Shown here: one piece after another, positions 9,235-18,156 of the stretch
Numbering within the stretch: the stretch's first letter is position 1
How the letters are laid out: each line of letters opens with the position of its first letter
Assembly: GCA_003248805.1 (NCBI GenBank)
Contig: QFQY01000005.1
Span: 62,001-126,000 of the forward strand
DNA: 64,000 nucleotides
Source of the DNA: Chelatococcus sp.
GTDB lineage: Bacteria > Pseudomonadota > Alphaproteobacteria > Rhizobiales > Beijerinckiaceae
Direction of reading: 5' to 3'
Program-made: the position numbers and the translations under genes
Notes under the pieces: generated by a model
What the model was told of the DNA's origin: nothing
Seen by the model: the letters and a program-made list of their open reading frames with translations, nothing else
Databases searched by the model: none

Positions 9235-10608
9235 ATGACGTCCGGGACGATGCTGCATTTCGAGGAAGCGCTGTTGCCGGAAGGCTTTGCGCGCGACGTT
9301 CTGGTCGCGGTCCGCGACGGCGCCATCGTTTCGGTGACGCCGGGAAGCGAGGTGCCAGCCGGCGCCGAGCGGCTTTCCGGCCTCGCCCTGCCGGGCATGC
9401 CCAACCTGCACAGCCACGCCTTCCAGCGCGGCATGGCCGGCCTGTCCGAGCGGCGCGGCGCGCCGGAGGATTCGTTCTGGACCTGGCGGGAGGTGATGTA
9501 CCGCTTCCTCGACCGGCTCGACCCGGACGATGTCCAGGCCATCGCCGCGCAGGCCTTCGTCGAGATGCTGGAGGGCGGCTTCACGGCGCTCGCCGAGTTC
9601 CACTATCTCCATCACGACAGGGACGGGCGCCCCTATGCCGATATCGCGGCGATGGGCACCGCCATCGCCGCCGCCGCCGAGGAGACCGGGCTCGGCCTGA
9701 CGCTGCTGCCGGTGCTGTATCGCTTCGCCAATTTCGGCGAGGCGCCGCCGGTCCATGGCCAGCGCCGCTTCGTCAACGACCGCGAATCCTATCTGCGGCT
9801 GGTCGAGGCGAGCGAGGCCGCGATCCGCCCGCTGCCGGACGCCCGTATCGGCCTCGCGCCGCATTCGCTGCGCGCCGTCGCGCTCGACGATCTCCGCTGG
9901 CTCGCGGCCCTGAGGCCGGACGGGCCGCTGCACATTCATGTCGCCGAACAGACCCGCGAGGTCGAGGACAGCGTCAGAATCACCGGCCGCCGCCCCGTGG
10001 CGCTTCTGGCCGACACCGTCGCGCTCGATGCGCGCTGGTGCCTGATCCACGCCACCCATCTCGACGACGGCGAACGCGAGACGATCGCCCGCAGCGGCGC
10101 GGTCGCGGGCCTGTGCCCGATCACCGAATCGAGCCTGGGGGACGGCATCTTCGACGGCGTGCGCTACCGCGATTCGGACGGGGCCTTCGGCGTCGGCAGC
10201 GATTCCAATATCCAGATCGACGCCGGGGCGGAACTGCGCCAGCTCGAATATTCGCAGCGCCTGCGCGATAGGCGCCGCGCGCTGTTCGCGGAGGAGGGCG
10301 TCTCGACCGGCCATGCTCTGTGGCAGTCCGCCTGCTCCGGCGGGGCGCGGGCCTGCGGCCGCTCGCTCGGCTGGATCGCGCCGGGCTTCCGCGCCGATAT
10401 CGTGACGCTCGATGCCGATCATCCCGCCATCCTCGGCAAATCCGGCGAGCATGCGCTCGACAGCGCGATCTTCGCCGCCAACGCCTTGCCTTTGCGCGAC
10501 GTCTTCGTCGGAGGCCGCCGCCGGGTCGCCGAGGGCCGGCATGTCGTGCGCGACACGGTCAGGGCCCGCTTCGGCACGGTGATGCGCCGCCTGCTCTCGG
10601 CGCTGTAA
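9235..10608 (+). CDS. hutF: Formimidoylglutamate deiminase
   Basis: It converts N-formimidoylglutamate to N-formylglutamate and ammonia, which together with HutG defines the five-step histidine route. The 457-residue amidohydrolase shows NLHSHAFQRGMAGL (metal ligands), FHYLHHD, LAPHSLRAV, HIHVAEQTREVEDS and GVGSDSNIQIDA. Earlier in-frame starts exist (TTG 9205, ATG 9211 and 9223), but the first two lie inside the operator. The ATG at 9235 has a GAGG site six bases upstream. It is followed by hutC with an 8-base gap. Confidence 0.95.
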   Translation: MTSGTMLHFEEALLPEGFARDVLVAVRDGAIVSVTPGSEVPAGAERLSGLALPGMPNLHSHAFQRGMAGLSERRGAPEDSFWTWREVMYRFLDRLDPDDVQAIAAQAFVEMLEGGFTALAEFHYLHHDRDGRPYADIAAMGTAIAAAAEETGLGLTLLPVLYRFANFGEAPPVHGQRRFVNDRESYLRLVEASEAAIRPLPDARIGLAPHSLRAVALDDLRWLAALRPDGPLHIHVAEQTREVEDSVRITGRRPVALLADTVALDARWCLIHATHLDDGERETIARSGAVAGLCPITESSLGDGIFDGVRYRDSDGAFGVGSDSNIQIDAGAELRQLEYSQRLRDRRRALFAEEGVSTGHALWQSACSGGARACGRSLGWIAPGFRADIVTLDADHPAILGKSGEHALDSAIFAANALPLRDVFVGGRRRVAEGRHVVRDTVRARFGTVMRRLLSAL

Positions 10609-10616
10609 GGCATCGC

Positions 10617-11366
10617 ATGTCCGATATCCTGCCCGATGCGGTGAAGCTGGACGGCTCGGGGCCGCTCTACGACCAGATCAGCCGCGCGATCCGCGATCTC
10701 GTTCTGAGCGGGGCGTGGCCGCCGGGCACGCCGGTGCCGCCCGAGCATGCGCTGATGGAGCATCTCGGCGCCTCGCGGATGACGGTGCACCGGGCGCTCG
10801 CACAGCTGTCGCGCGAGGGGCTCCTGACGCGCCGGCGCCGCTCCGGCACGGTGGTGGCGAAGCCGCCCGCGAGCCATGCCATGCTCGACATCCTGTCGAT
10901 TCCGGAAGAGGTGAAGCGGCTGGGCCAAGCTTATGGCTACGAGGTCCTGTCACGGACCGTGGGGAAGCCGTCGGCCGAGCTGGCGCAGCGCTTCGGGCTG
11001 TCGCGCGCGGAGAAGATCGTCCACCTGGTCGCGCTGCATCGCGCCGACGAGCAGCCCCATGTGCTGGAAGAGCGGGTGATCCACCTGAACACGGTGCCGG
11101 CGGCGGCGGACGAACTCTTCGCGGGCGAGCCGCCGGGAGACTGGCTGCTGCGCAACAGCCTGTGGTCGCAGGCGGAGCATGCGCTCAGTGCCATGCCCGC
11201 CGAGCGGGAGGACGCGCGGCGCCTCTCCGTGCCGGTCGGGACGGCGTGCCTGCTGGTGGAACGCCGGACATGGCTTCAGGAGGCGCCGGTCACCGCCGTG
11301 CGCCTCCTCTATCCGGGCCCGCGCCATCGTTTCGTCGGGCGCTTCGGCCCCTATGGACCCGTGTGA
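10617..11366 (+). CDS. hutC: Histidine utilisation repressor, GntR family with UTRA domain
   Basis: The 249-residue protein has a GntR winged helix-turn-helix at about residues 15-78 (PLYDQISRAIRDLVLSGAW through LTRRRRSGTVV) and a UTRA ligand-binding domain over the rest. HutC repressors release DNA when urocanate accumulates. The ATG at 10617 follows an AAGG ribosome site and lies eight bases after hutF. Its likely targets are the two palindromes at 9176-9220, which would make it autoregulated. Confidence 0.93.
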   Translation: MSDILPDAVKLDGSGPLYDQISRAIRDLVLSGAWPPGTPVPPEHALMEHLGASRMTVHRALAQLSREGLLTRRRRSGTVVAKPPASHAMLDILSIPEEVKRLGQAYGYEVLSRTVGKPSAELAQRFGLSRAEKIVHLVALHRADEQPHVLEERVIHLNTVPAAADELFAGEPPGDWLLRNSLWSQAEHALSAMPAEREDARRLSVPVGTACLLVERRTWLQEAPVTAVRLLYPGPRHRFVGRFGPYGPV

Positions 11367-11378
11367 CCGGCGCAGGCG

Positions 11379-11642
11379 TCAGCAGTAGTAGCTGACGCGG
11401 CGGCCCCATTCGTCGCGCCCATAGCACACCTGGTTCGGCGTCGCGGCCGAGCCGATGATGGCGCCGCTGGCGCCGCCGATCGCCGCGCCCGCCAGGGCAC
11501 CGCCCGCGCGGCCGGTCGCCGCACCGCCGATGATGGCACCCGCGCCGGCTCCGATCAGGGCGCCCGTTCCGGCGTTCTGCTCGCGCGCAGTGCAGGCACC
11601 GAGCGACAGGGCGACCGCGCCGATGATCGCGAGTTTTTTCAT
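11379..11642 (-). CDS. Small glycine-zipper lipoprotein
   Basis: The 87-residue protein starts with a lipoprotein signal, MKKLAIIGAVALSLGAC, with Cys17 as the probable lipidation site. The centre is a run of glycine-zipper repeats (GAGAGAIIGGA, AGAAIGGASGAIIGSA) and the end carries two further cysteines (QVCYGRDEW and a C-terminal Cys). Such proteins sit in the outer membrane or periplasm, and their function is poorly known. A GGAG ribosome site precedes the ATG at 11642. It is convergent with hutC. Confidence 0.85.
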   Translation of the reverse strand: MKKLAIIGAVALSLGACTAREQNAGTGALIGAGAGAIIGGAATGRAGGALAGAAIGGASGAIIGSAATPNQVCYGRDEWGRRVSYYC

Positions 11643-11921
11643 GGCAGACTTCTCCAGTTGGCGTTGCCGGACAGGCCCGGGGAGGGGCGGCGCCGACGCG
11701 GCGGTTTTTAACGGAACCATCGGGGCGCTGGAAGGTTCCTTCTCCAGCTTCGGACACGCGCTTCTCCGGATACCGCTTCGTGCCGGGCCTTCGTCCGGCG
11801 ATGAGGCTGGAGCGAAGGGAAGCGAAGGACGGTCCGGAACAAGGCTGAGCGGTGAACGTTGATCCGACCGGAACGGCTTCACGGCCGAGAGGCACCGCCG
11901 CCACAACGGAGGAGAGCACCG

Positions 11922-12299
11922 ATGGCATTGCAGACCGAAACCCATTCGCCCAACCCGCTCATCGCAGGTGCCCGGGTCGCGGGCACCGATGTGTACAATT
12001 CCGCTGGCGAGCATCTCGGCGAAATCTACGACGTCATGCTCGACAAGCAGACCGGGAAGGTGGCCTACGCGATCATGTCGTTCGGCGGCTTTCTCGGCAT
12101 CGGCGAGAAGTACCACCCCATTCCCTGGAGCGTGCTCGACTACGATGTCGGCCGTGGTGGCTATGTCGTGCCGCTGAGCAAGGAAAAGCTCGAGGCGGCG
12201 CCGATGTACGACAGCGACGGCGAGCCGGACTGGGACGACCGCGCCTATGGCAAGCGCGTCCACGACTACTACGGCACGATGCCCTACTGGATGATGTAG
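11922..12299 (+). CDS. PRC-barrel domain protein
   Basis: The 125-residue protein contains one PRC-barrel: AGTDVYNSAGEHLGEIYDVMLD, then GKVAYAIMSFGGFLGIGEKYHPIPW. This is the stand-alone bacterial form related to the photosynthetic reaction-centre H subunit barrel. Its role in non-phototrophs is not established. The acidic and aromatic C-terminus ends in YYGTMPYWMM. A GGAGGAG ribosome site lies just upstream of the ATG at 11922. Longer in-frame starts have no such site. A strong terminator follows at 12365. Confidence 0.88.
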   Translation: MALQTETHSPNPLIAGARVAGTDVYNSAGEHLGEIYDVMLDKQTGKVAYAIMSFGGFLGIGEKYHPIPWSVLDYDVGRGGYVVPLSKEKLEAAPMYDSDGEPDWDDRAYGKRVHDYYGTMPYWMM

Positions 12300-12364
12300 G
12301 CGCCTGCCGCAAGACGCACGTCGCGGCGGTTGCTATCCCCCCAGCCGAACCGTCGAGACGGCGG

Positions 12365-12397
12365 GATGCGGGCCGAAAGGCCCGCATCTTCTTTTTT
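12365..12397 (+). terminator. Rho-independent terminator after the PRC-barrel gene
   Basis: A perfect 10-base stem, GATGCGGGCC and GGCCCGCATC, with a GAAA tetraloop is followed by TTCTTTTTT. It lies 66 bases downstream of the PRC-barrel stop and is oriented for plus-strand transcription. Confidence 0.9.
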
Positions 12398-12577
12398 GGG
12401 GCCGCTCGTCCCACAGCCTCGCGGGATCGCGGCGGCGCATGACGCGCTCGGCGGAAAATCCCGGCGCGCAGGGAACCCATGGCGCCGAACCGCGTCTTTC
12501 ACACAGGTCCCGGGGCTCTGGAGCCTCCCCCTGACAAACCTCTGCCGCTGTTTGCCGGCCGCGACAAGGAGAGCGCG

Positions 12578-13468
12578 ATGCGCATACGCTATGGCTACGA
12601 CATCGAACTCGTCAGCGACGGCGAATTGCCGCTCGTGACGTTGCTGGACGTCCATCCGTCGCGCCGCCACGATCTCGTCCAGCCGGACGAGATGGTCGTC
12701 ACGGCACTGGCCGACCCTTCCATCCGGGTCCTCGTGACCCAGCATCTCGACCCGTTCGGGAACATCTGCCGCCGCATCGTCGCGCCGCCGGGCGGGGTGC
12801 GCCTGCGCGCGGAGGGCCTCGCCCATGATTCCGGCGAGCCCGATCCCGTGCATCGCGCGGCGCAGGAGGTGCCCCCGGCCCGCCTGCCCGACGAGGCGCT
12901 GATGTATCTGCTCGGCAGCCGCTACTGCGAGACCGACCAGCTCGCCTCCCGCGCCTGGAGCCTCTTCGGCGACGTGCCGCCCGGCTGGGCGCGCGCGCAG
13001 GCCGTCGTCGACTTCGTGCACAACCACCTGACCTTCGGCTACGATTTCGCGCGGGCGACGCGCACGGCGGCGGAGGCGTTCGAGGAGCGCGTCGGCGTCT
13101 GCCGCGACTTCGCGCATCTCACGGTCGCGCTGTGCCGCTGCCTCAACATGCCGGCCCGATACTGCAACGGCTATCTCGGCGACATCGGAGTGCCGGCCAA
13201 TCCCGCGCCGATGGACTTCAACGCCTGGGTCGAGATCTATCTCGGCGGGCGCTGGTACACCTTCGACGCGCGCCACAACGAGCCGCGCATCGGCCGGATC
13301 GTCATCGCCCGCGGGCGCGACGCCACCGACGTGGCGATGATCAGCTCCTTCGGGCAGCACCAGCTGGCGCGTTTCGAGGTGACGACGGAGGAGACGCCGG
13401 AGCCGGCGCTCCACGCCCATCTGGCTCCGCTGGCGAGCGGTTTCGAGCGCCGCCACGCCCGCATCTGA
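12578..13468 (+). CDS. Transglutaminase-like family protein with Asn at the usual catalytic His position
   Basis: The 296-residue protein has an N-terminal beta domain and a transglutaminase-like core: GVCRDFAHLTVALCR with Cys175, MDFNAWVEIYLGGRW with Asn215, and TFDARHNEPRIGR with Asp230. The spacing fits the Cys-His-Asp triad, but the His position reads Asn. The two other members in this window keep His (His227 in the 22002 gene and His229 in the 25406 gene). The protein may therefore be inactive, altered in chemistry, or use another base. The ATG at 12578 has an AAGGAG site. It stands apart from the large transglutaminase operon. Confidence 0.85.
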   Translation: MRIRYGYDIELVSDGELPLVTLLDVHPSRRHDLVQPDEMVVTALADPSIRVLVTQHLDPFGNICRRIVAPPGGVRLRAEGLAHDSGEPDPVHRAAQEVPPARLPDEALMYLLGSRYCETDQLASRAWSLFGDVPPGWARAQAVVDFVHNHLTFGYDFARATRTAAEAFEERVGVCRDFAHLTVALCRCLNMPARYCNGYLGDIGVPANPAPMDFNAWVEIYLGGRWYTFDARHNEPRIGRIVIARGRDATDVAMISSFGQHQLARFEVTTEETPEPALHAHLAPLASGFERRHARI

Positions 13469-13523
13469 GCGCGGCATGCGTTTTTGCTTCGACGACAGGT
13501 CTCCAACTCGCTAGACAGCTGGC

Positions 13524-14438
13524 ATGCGTCATACGGTCGTCGTCAATTCCCGCGCGGGCACCGTGCTGGAGGCCGGAGCGGAGGCTTTCGCGGCGCGCAT
13601 CGCCACGGCCTTCGCCGCGCATGGCTGCTCGGCCGAGGTCCGCATGGTCCGGCCGCAGGAACTCGACGACGCGCTGGCGCTGGCGATCCGCGAGGACGAT
13701 GCCGTGCCTGTGGTTGCCGGTGGCGACGGCACGATCAACAGGCTGCTGCCGGTCCTGATCCAGGCGGACCGGCCGGTCGGCATCCTGCCGCTGGGCACGG
13801 TCAATGTGCTCGGGCGCGATCTCGGCCTGTTCGGCACGCTCGAGCACCAGATCTCGGCGCTGTGCACCGGCACGGCGGTGGAACTGGATCTCGGCCGCGT
13901 CAACGACCGGCTCTTCCATTCGCTCTCGGGAATGGGCTTCTTCAGCCTGATGGCGCGCGAGCGCGAATATGCGCGCCGGCGCTTTCCGTTCAGCCGCGCG
14001 ATCGCCTTCGCGGTGGCGGCCACCCGCTCCATCCTGTTCACCCGCGCGATCAAGGTCGACATCGGCGTGGGCGACGAGAGCCAGGTCGTCGAGGCCGATG
14101 CCGTCCTCGTCACCGTCAACGCCTTCGACGGTGCGGAATGGCGCAGGGCCAGGCTGGATGGCGGTGTCTTCGAGGTCCACATCCTCAAGGCCGGCGGCCT
14201 CTATTCCCGTTGCAAGGCGGCGCTCTCGGTCGTCACCGGCCAATGGCGGTCCTCGGCCAATCTCCGCTCCTTCACCGCGGAGCGCGTCACGCTGCGGCGC
14301 CGCGACAAGCAGCGCGGGCACGTCACCTTCGACGGCGAGGTCGAGCGCCAGACCGGGCCTTTGACCTATTCCGTGCTGCCGCGCGCGGCGAAGCTCGTCG
14401 CGGCCCGGCCGCAATCGCTGCGTAGAGACGCGGCGTGA
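13524..14438 (+). CDS. Diacylglycerol kinase-like lipid kinase
   Basis: The 304-residue protein has the catalytic-domain signature VVAGGDGTINRLLPVL and the downstream LPLGTVNVLGRDLG of the DAGK/YegS/sphingosine-kinase superfamily. Such enzymes phosphorylate lipid alcohols with ATP at the membrane. The exact lipid cannot be read from the sequence. The C-terminal half carries FDGEVERQ, also typical of the family. Its stop overlaps the GTG start of the PAP2 phosphatase gene by four bases, which pairs a lipid kinase with a lipid phosphatase. Confidence 0.88.
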   Translation: MRHTVVVNSRAGTVLEAGAEAFAARIATAFAAHGCSAEVRMVRPQELDDALALAIREDDAVPVVAGGDGTINRLLPVLIQADRPVGILPLGTVNVLGRDLGLFGTLEHQISALCTGTAVELDLGRVNDRLFHSLSGMGFFSLMAREREYARRRFPFSRAIAFAVAATRSILFTRAIKVDIGVGDESQVVEADAVLVTVNAFDGAEWRRARLDGGVFEVHILKAGGLYSRCKAALSVVTGQWRSSANLRSFTAERVTLRRRDKQRGHVTFDGEVERQTGPLTYSVLPRAAKLVAARPQSLRRDAA

Positions 14439-15175
14439 CGACGCGGCACGCGCCTTCCGCCAACTCGACGACGTCCAGGATGACTGTCTTGCCCAAGCCT
14501 CGCCCGCTCGTTCCCGTCATCGCCGCGTGCCTGTTCCTCGGCCTTGCGCTGTTCATCGCGTCGGGACGCAAATTCGAGTTCGATTCGACGCTGCTGCTGC
14601 TCTTCCGGGTCGCGAACGACCCGGCGACGCCGATCGGGCCCGCCTGGCTGCACGAGGCCATGCGGGACCTGACCGCGCTGGGCAGCTTCGCCACGCTGAC
14701 GGCGATGACGACCTTCGCGACCTTCGCCCTCTGGATGCTCGGCTATCGCCACCTCGCGATCGGGCTGGCGCTGAGCGTGATCTCGGCGACGGTCGCCAGC
14801 AACGGGCTCAAGGTCGTGATCGGCCGCACCAGGCCGGATATCGTCGAGCATGCCGCGCTGACCTTCACCGCGAGCTTTCCGAGCGGGCACGCCTTCATCT
14901 CCTCGGTGACGATGCTGTGCATCGCCGGCTTCGTCGGACTCGCCTCGCATCGGCGGGACATCACCCGGCTCTGCTACGCCTTCGCCTGGATCATGACCGT
15001 CCTGATCGGGGTCAGCCGGGTCTATCTCGGCGTGCATTGGCCGACGGACGTTCTCGCCGGCTGGTGCCTCGGTGTCGTCTGGGCGAGCGTCGCGATCGCC
15101 TGGGTCGGCCGGAGCATGGCGCGGGGCGATCCGGAAAAGCCGCTGCCCGAGGCCTCTCCCGCCGGGCAGTCCTGA
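14435..15175 (+). CDS. PAP2-family membrane phosphatase
   Basis: The 246-residue protein has about six membrane segments and all three phosphatase motifs: KVVIGRTRP, PSGHA and SRVYLGVHWPTDVLAG. Members dephosphorylate phosphatidic acid, undecaprenyl diphosphate or related lipids. The GTG at 14435 overlaps the kinase stop (GTGA) and was chosen for that coupling. A downstream ATG at 14480 would shorten the protein by 15 residues and also keeps every motif. The neighbouring lipid kinase suggests a glycerolipid substrate. Confidence 0.87.
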   Translation: MTTRHAPSANSTTSRMTVLPKPRPLVPVIAACLFLGLALFIASGRKFEFDSTLLLLFRVANDPATPIGPAWLHEAMRDLTALGSFATLTAMTTFATFALWMLGYRHLAIGLALSVISATVASNGLKVVIGRTRPDIVEHAALTFTASFPSGHAFISSVTMLCIAGFVGLASHRRDITRLCYAFAWIMTVLIGVSRVYLGVHWPTDVLAGWCLGVVWASVAIAWVGRSMARGDPEKPLPEASPAGQS

Positions 15176-15188
15176 CGCGCGGGGCGGC

Positions 15189-15683
15189 TCAGCCCTCGCG
15201 CATGTCGACCGTGGCGTTGACGCCGAGATCGGGCGTGCGGCCGAGAATGCGGGCCGTCGCCAGCCGGAAGGCGATGACGACGCCGCTCGACGGCCCGTCC
15301 CACACTTCGGCCGAGAGCGGGGTCAGCGACAGCAGCGCGGCGTCGGGGTCGTCGGGCCCCGCCGGAAACCAGGCCGAGGTGACGGGCGTCCAGACCGCGC
15401 GCAGCAGCTCCCGATCGTCGCTCTCCTGCGCCCGGCAATCGATCGACGCATAGAAATTCCGGTCCTCGCGGCTGATCGCGATGGAGACCGACGGCGAGCG
15501 CGCCGCCTCCTCCAGCATGCCGGCATGGCGATGGGTGACGAAGAGGATGCGGTGATTCGGGTGGTCGGCATGGCCCGACATCGGCCGTGTCCTGATCCGG
15601 CCGTCGGCGGCCGTCGTCACCATGCAGACGGGCTGTGCCTCGAGCGCGCTCCAGATGCGCTGCTGCAGATCGCTGTCCGGCAT
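15189..15683 (-). CDS. Pyridoxamine 5'-phosphate oxidase-like FMN-binding protein (general stress type)
   Basis: The 164-residue protein resembles the split-barrel general-stress family: CMVTTAADGRIRTRPMSGHAD, then ILFVTHRHAGMLEEAARSP and FYASIDCRAQ. It probably binds a flavin or F420-like cofactor, but the substrate is unknown. The start at 15683 has a GGGAGG site. Upstream codons in the same frame lack one. It is convergent with the PAP2 gene, with only 13 bases between the stops. Confidence 0.82.
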   Translation of the reverse strand: MPDSDLQQRIWSALEAQPVCMVTTAADGRIRTRPMSGHADHPNHRILFVTHRHAGMLEEAARSPSVSIAISREDRNFYASIDCRAQESDDRELLRAVWTPVTSAWFPAGPDDPDAALLSLTPLSAEVWDGPSSGVVIAFRLATARILGRTPDLGVNATVDMREG

Positions 15684-15838
15684 GATGGGCCTCCCGATCG
15701 TCGGCGGCGCCGATCGTCCTTTAATCCGAAACACCGGGCGCGCGCGGCGGTTCCCCGCAAGCGTGGAACCTTCGGCTCGCCTTCCGGTTGAGTCGACGGC
15801 CGCACCGTCGCGGTGCTTTCGAGGATACGACTCATACC

Positions 15839-15985
15839 ATGCCGCGCAACATGCTCTTCGCCCTCGTCGTCCTGCTCGTCGCCGGTCTCGCGGTGACGGG
15901 GTACGCGCTCTATCAGGAGAAGAAGGAGCCCGAGGGCGTGCAGATCACCGTCGGCAAGCAGGGCCTCTCCATCAAGGAGAAGTGA
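15839..15985 (+). CDS. Small single-pass membrane protein
   Basis: The 48-residue product has one hydrophobic helix (LFALVVLLVAGLAVTGYALY) and a short charged tail, EKKEPEGVQITVGKQGLSIKEK. Small proteins of this form recur in Hyphomicrobiales, and no function is known to me. The ribosome site is weak: GAGG lies about 16 bases upstream of the ATG. The regular membrane helix and the amphipathic tail argue for a real gene. Confidence 0.6.
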   Translation: MPRNMLFALVVLLVAGLAVTGYALYQEKKEPEGVQITVGKQGLSIKEK

Positions 15986-16098
15986 GGGCCGCGCAGGGAC
16001 CGGGCGCGCGCTCCGCGCCGTCCGGACGCGGCGGCTTATGGCATCGCCCGAAAAGTGGAGCGCGGTTTTCGGAAAAGCCGATGCCGGAACAAGACGTG

Positions 16099-16137
16099 AG
16101 ATCATCGGACCGAATACGATATTCGGTCCGATGATCT
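16099..16137. repeat. Long perfect hairpin overlapping the phaZ stop codon
   Basis: Eighteen-base arms at 16099-16116 and 16120-16137 are perfect inverted repeats around a 3-base loop. The phaZ stop (16136-16138) overlaps the end of one arm. There is no T-run, so it is not a classical terminator, but it may still end or stabilise transcripts from both sides. Confidence 0.75.
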
Positions 16138-17350
16138 AACTGTTGGCCAGGATCATGTTGCGCACGATGGGGTAGATCTGGCCGTCCCATTTGCGGCCCG
16201 AGAAGACCCCGTAATGGCCGACTCCGGCCTGCATGTGATGCCGCTTCCGGAACGGTTTCAGCCCGCTGCAGAGATCATGCGCCGCCGCGGTCTGGCCGAG
16301 CGAGCAGATGTCGTCGCGCTCGCCCTCGACGGTCATCAGCGCGGTCCTGCGGATGGCGCGGCAATCGACCTTCTCGCCGCGATAGGTCAGCGTCCCTGCC
16401 GCGAGGCGGGCCTCCTGGAAGATCCACTCCACGGTCTCGAGATAGAACTCGGCCGGCAGGTCGAGCACGGCGAAATATTCGTCGTAGAAGGTCTTGATCT
16501 TCTCCGCTTCCTGCGTCTCGCCGGTCGCGAGGTGGGTGAACATGTCGATATGCGCGTTGACGTGCCGCGCCAGGTTCATCGCCATGAAGGCGCCGAGCTG
16601 CACGAAGCCCGGATAGACCTTGCGGCCGCCGCCGGCATAGCGGGTCGGCACGGTTGCGATCAGGTTGTCGCGGAACCAGCCGATCGGCTTCTCCATCGCG
16701 AGTTTGTTGACGGCGGTCGGGTTGATCCTGGTGTCGACCGGGCCGGCCATCAGCGTCATGCTGCGCGGCTGCACGGCGTTTCCGCCCTGCGCCATCACGG
16801 CCGCGGCGGTGAGCACCTGCACGCAGGGCTGGCAGACGGAGACGATATGCGTGTCCGGCCCCAGCTCCTCGATGAAGCGGATCAGCGTGTCGACATAGTC
16901 GTCATAGCCGAAGACGCCGGCCTCCAGCGGCACGTCGCGGGCGTTGCGCCAGTCGGTGATGTAGACATCGTGGTCGCGCAGCAGGGTCGACACCGTGTTG
17001 CGCAGCAGGGTCGCGAAATGCCCGGACATCGGCGCCACGACGAGCACCTTCGCCTGGGCGGTGTCCACGTCCTTGCGGAAGCGCAGCAGGTCACAGAAGG
17101 GCAGGGCGAGCGTCACCTCTTCCCTGACGGCGACCTCGCGGTTGCCGTCGCGGACGGCGGTGATGCCATAGGGCGGCCGCTCATGCGTCAGACCGGCGCG
17201 CGTCACCATCTCATAGGCGGCCGCGAGCGCGCGCAGATCGACCGGCTGCCCGGTCATCGCCCGGGCGCCGAGCATGGTCATCGCCGTCTGCGCGAGCATG
17301 CGCGCGGGATTGATCAGGTCCGACTGGGCCTGGTAGGCGGTATAGAGCAT
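16136..17350 (-). CDS. phaZ: Intracellular polyhydroxyalkanoate depolymerase
   Basis: The 404-residue alpha/beta hydrolase matches PhaZ1-type intracellular depolymerases, which release hydroxybutyrate from storage granules. The nucleophile motif is SVCQPC, with Cys in place of the usual lipase-box Ser, as known for this family. Flanking segments YITDWRNARDVPL, GFVQLGAFMAMNL and GVGHYGVFSGRKW also fit. I start at the ATG at 17350 (MLYTAYQAQSDLINPAR), which begins the conserved N-terminus. It is divergent from a GST gene. Confidence 0.93.
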   Translation of the reverse strand: MLYTAYQAQSDLINPARMLAQTAMTMLGARAMTGQPVDLRALAAAYEMVTRAGLTHERPPYGITAVRDGNREVAVREEVTLALPFCDLLRFRKDVDTAQAKVLVVAPMSGHFATLLRNTVSTLLRDHDVYITDWRNARDVPLEAGVFGYDDYVDTLIRFIEELGPDTHIVSVCQPCVQVLTAAAVMAQGGNAVQPRSMTLMAGPVDTRINPTAVNKLAMEKPIGWFRDNLIATVPTRYAGGGRKVYPGFVQLGAFMAMNLARHVNAHIDMFTHLATGETQEAEKIKTFYDEYFAVLDLPAEFYLETVEWIFQEARLAAGTLTYRGEKVDCRAIRRTALMTVEGERDDICSLGQTAAAHDLCSGLKPFRKRHHMQAGVGHYGVFSGRKWDGQIYPIVRNMILANS

Positions 17351-17502
17351 CCTCGCGCGACCTCGCATGACGGACGACCGGGGCTGTCCCCTTCCGCCTA
17401 TGTTGCGCTGCAAAAGGGTGGTTCCGCAAGATTGTTCTAAAGCAAGGTGTCTCTGGAACATCTCTTGCTAAGCACTTTGGTCGATATGCCGGGGACCGAG
17501 CG

Positions 17503-18156
17503 ATGACCGCAACTCTCACCATCAGCAGCAGGAACTACTCCTCCTGGTCCCTGCGCGGCTGGCTGCTGTGCCGGATGGCGGGGCTCGCCATCGAGGAGCG
17601 GATGCTCTCGGTCGACGATCCCTCGGCGCGCGCCGAGCTGCTGCTGCTGTCGCCGTCCTTTCTCGTCCCCTGCCTGACCCATGACGGGGTCAAGGTCTGG
17701 GATACGCTGGCGATCGGCGCCTATCTCGACGAGATCAGGCCCGATGCCGGCCTGCTGCCGGCGGACATCGCGGCGCGTGCGCATTGCCGCGCGGTGTGCG
17801 GCGAGATGCATTCGGGTTTCGCCAATCTGCGCTCGGCCCTGCCGATGAACCTCAAGGCGCATTATCCCGGCTTCAAGGTCTGGGCCGGCGCCCAGGCCGA
17901 TATCGACCGCGTCACCCAGATCTGGCGCGAGTGCCTGCAAAGCTATGGCGGGCCCTATCTCTTCGGCGACACGCTCACCATGGCCGACGCGATGTACGCC
18001 CCGGTCTGCATGCGCTTCCGGACCTACGAGGTTCCGCTCGATCCCGCCTCCGAGGCCTATTGCAGGACGATCGCGGCCTGGCCCGCCTTGCAGGAATGGA
18101 TCGCGGCGGCGAAGCAGGAGCCGGAGGAACTGGAGGAGCTCGACGCCGAGTTCTGA
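17503..18156 (+). CDS. Glutathione S-transferase family protein
   Basis: The 217-residue protein has a thioredoxin-like N-terminus (ISSRNYSSWSLRGWLLCRMAG, then SPSFLVPCLTHDG) and an all-alpha C-terminal domain with TLTMADAMYAPVCMRF, the conserved N-capping segment of GSTs. Ser or Tyr near residue 8-13 could activate glutathione. The substrate is unknown. It is followed 158 bases later by an aldehyde dehydrogenase with its own strong ribosome site. Confidence 0.87.
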   Translation: MTATLTISSRNYSSWSLRGWLLCRMAGLAIEERMLSVDDPSARAELLLLSPSFLVPCLTHDGVKVWDTLAIGAYLDEIRPDAGLLPADIAARAHCRAVCGEMHSGFANLRSALPMNLKAHYPGFKVWAGAQADIDRVTQIWRECLQSYGGPYLFGDTLTMADAMYAPVCMRFRTYEVPLDPASEAYCRTIAAWPALQEWIAAAKQEPEELEELDAEF

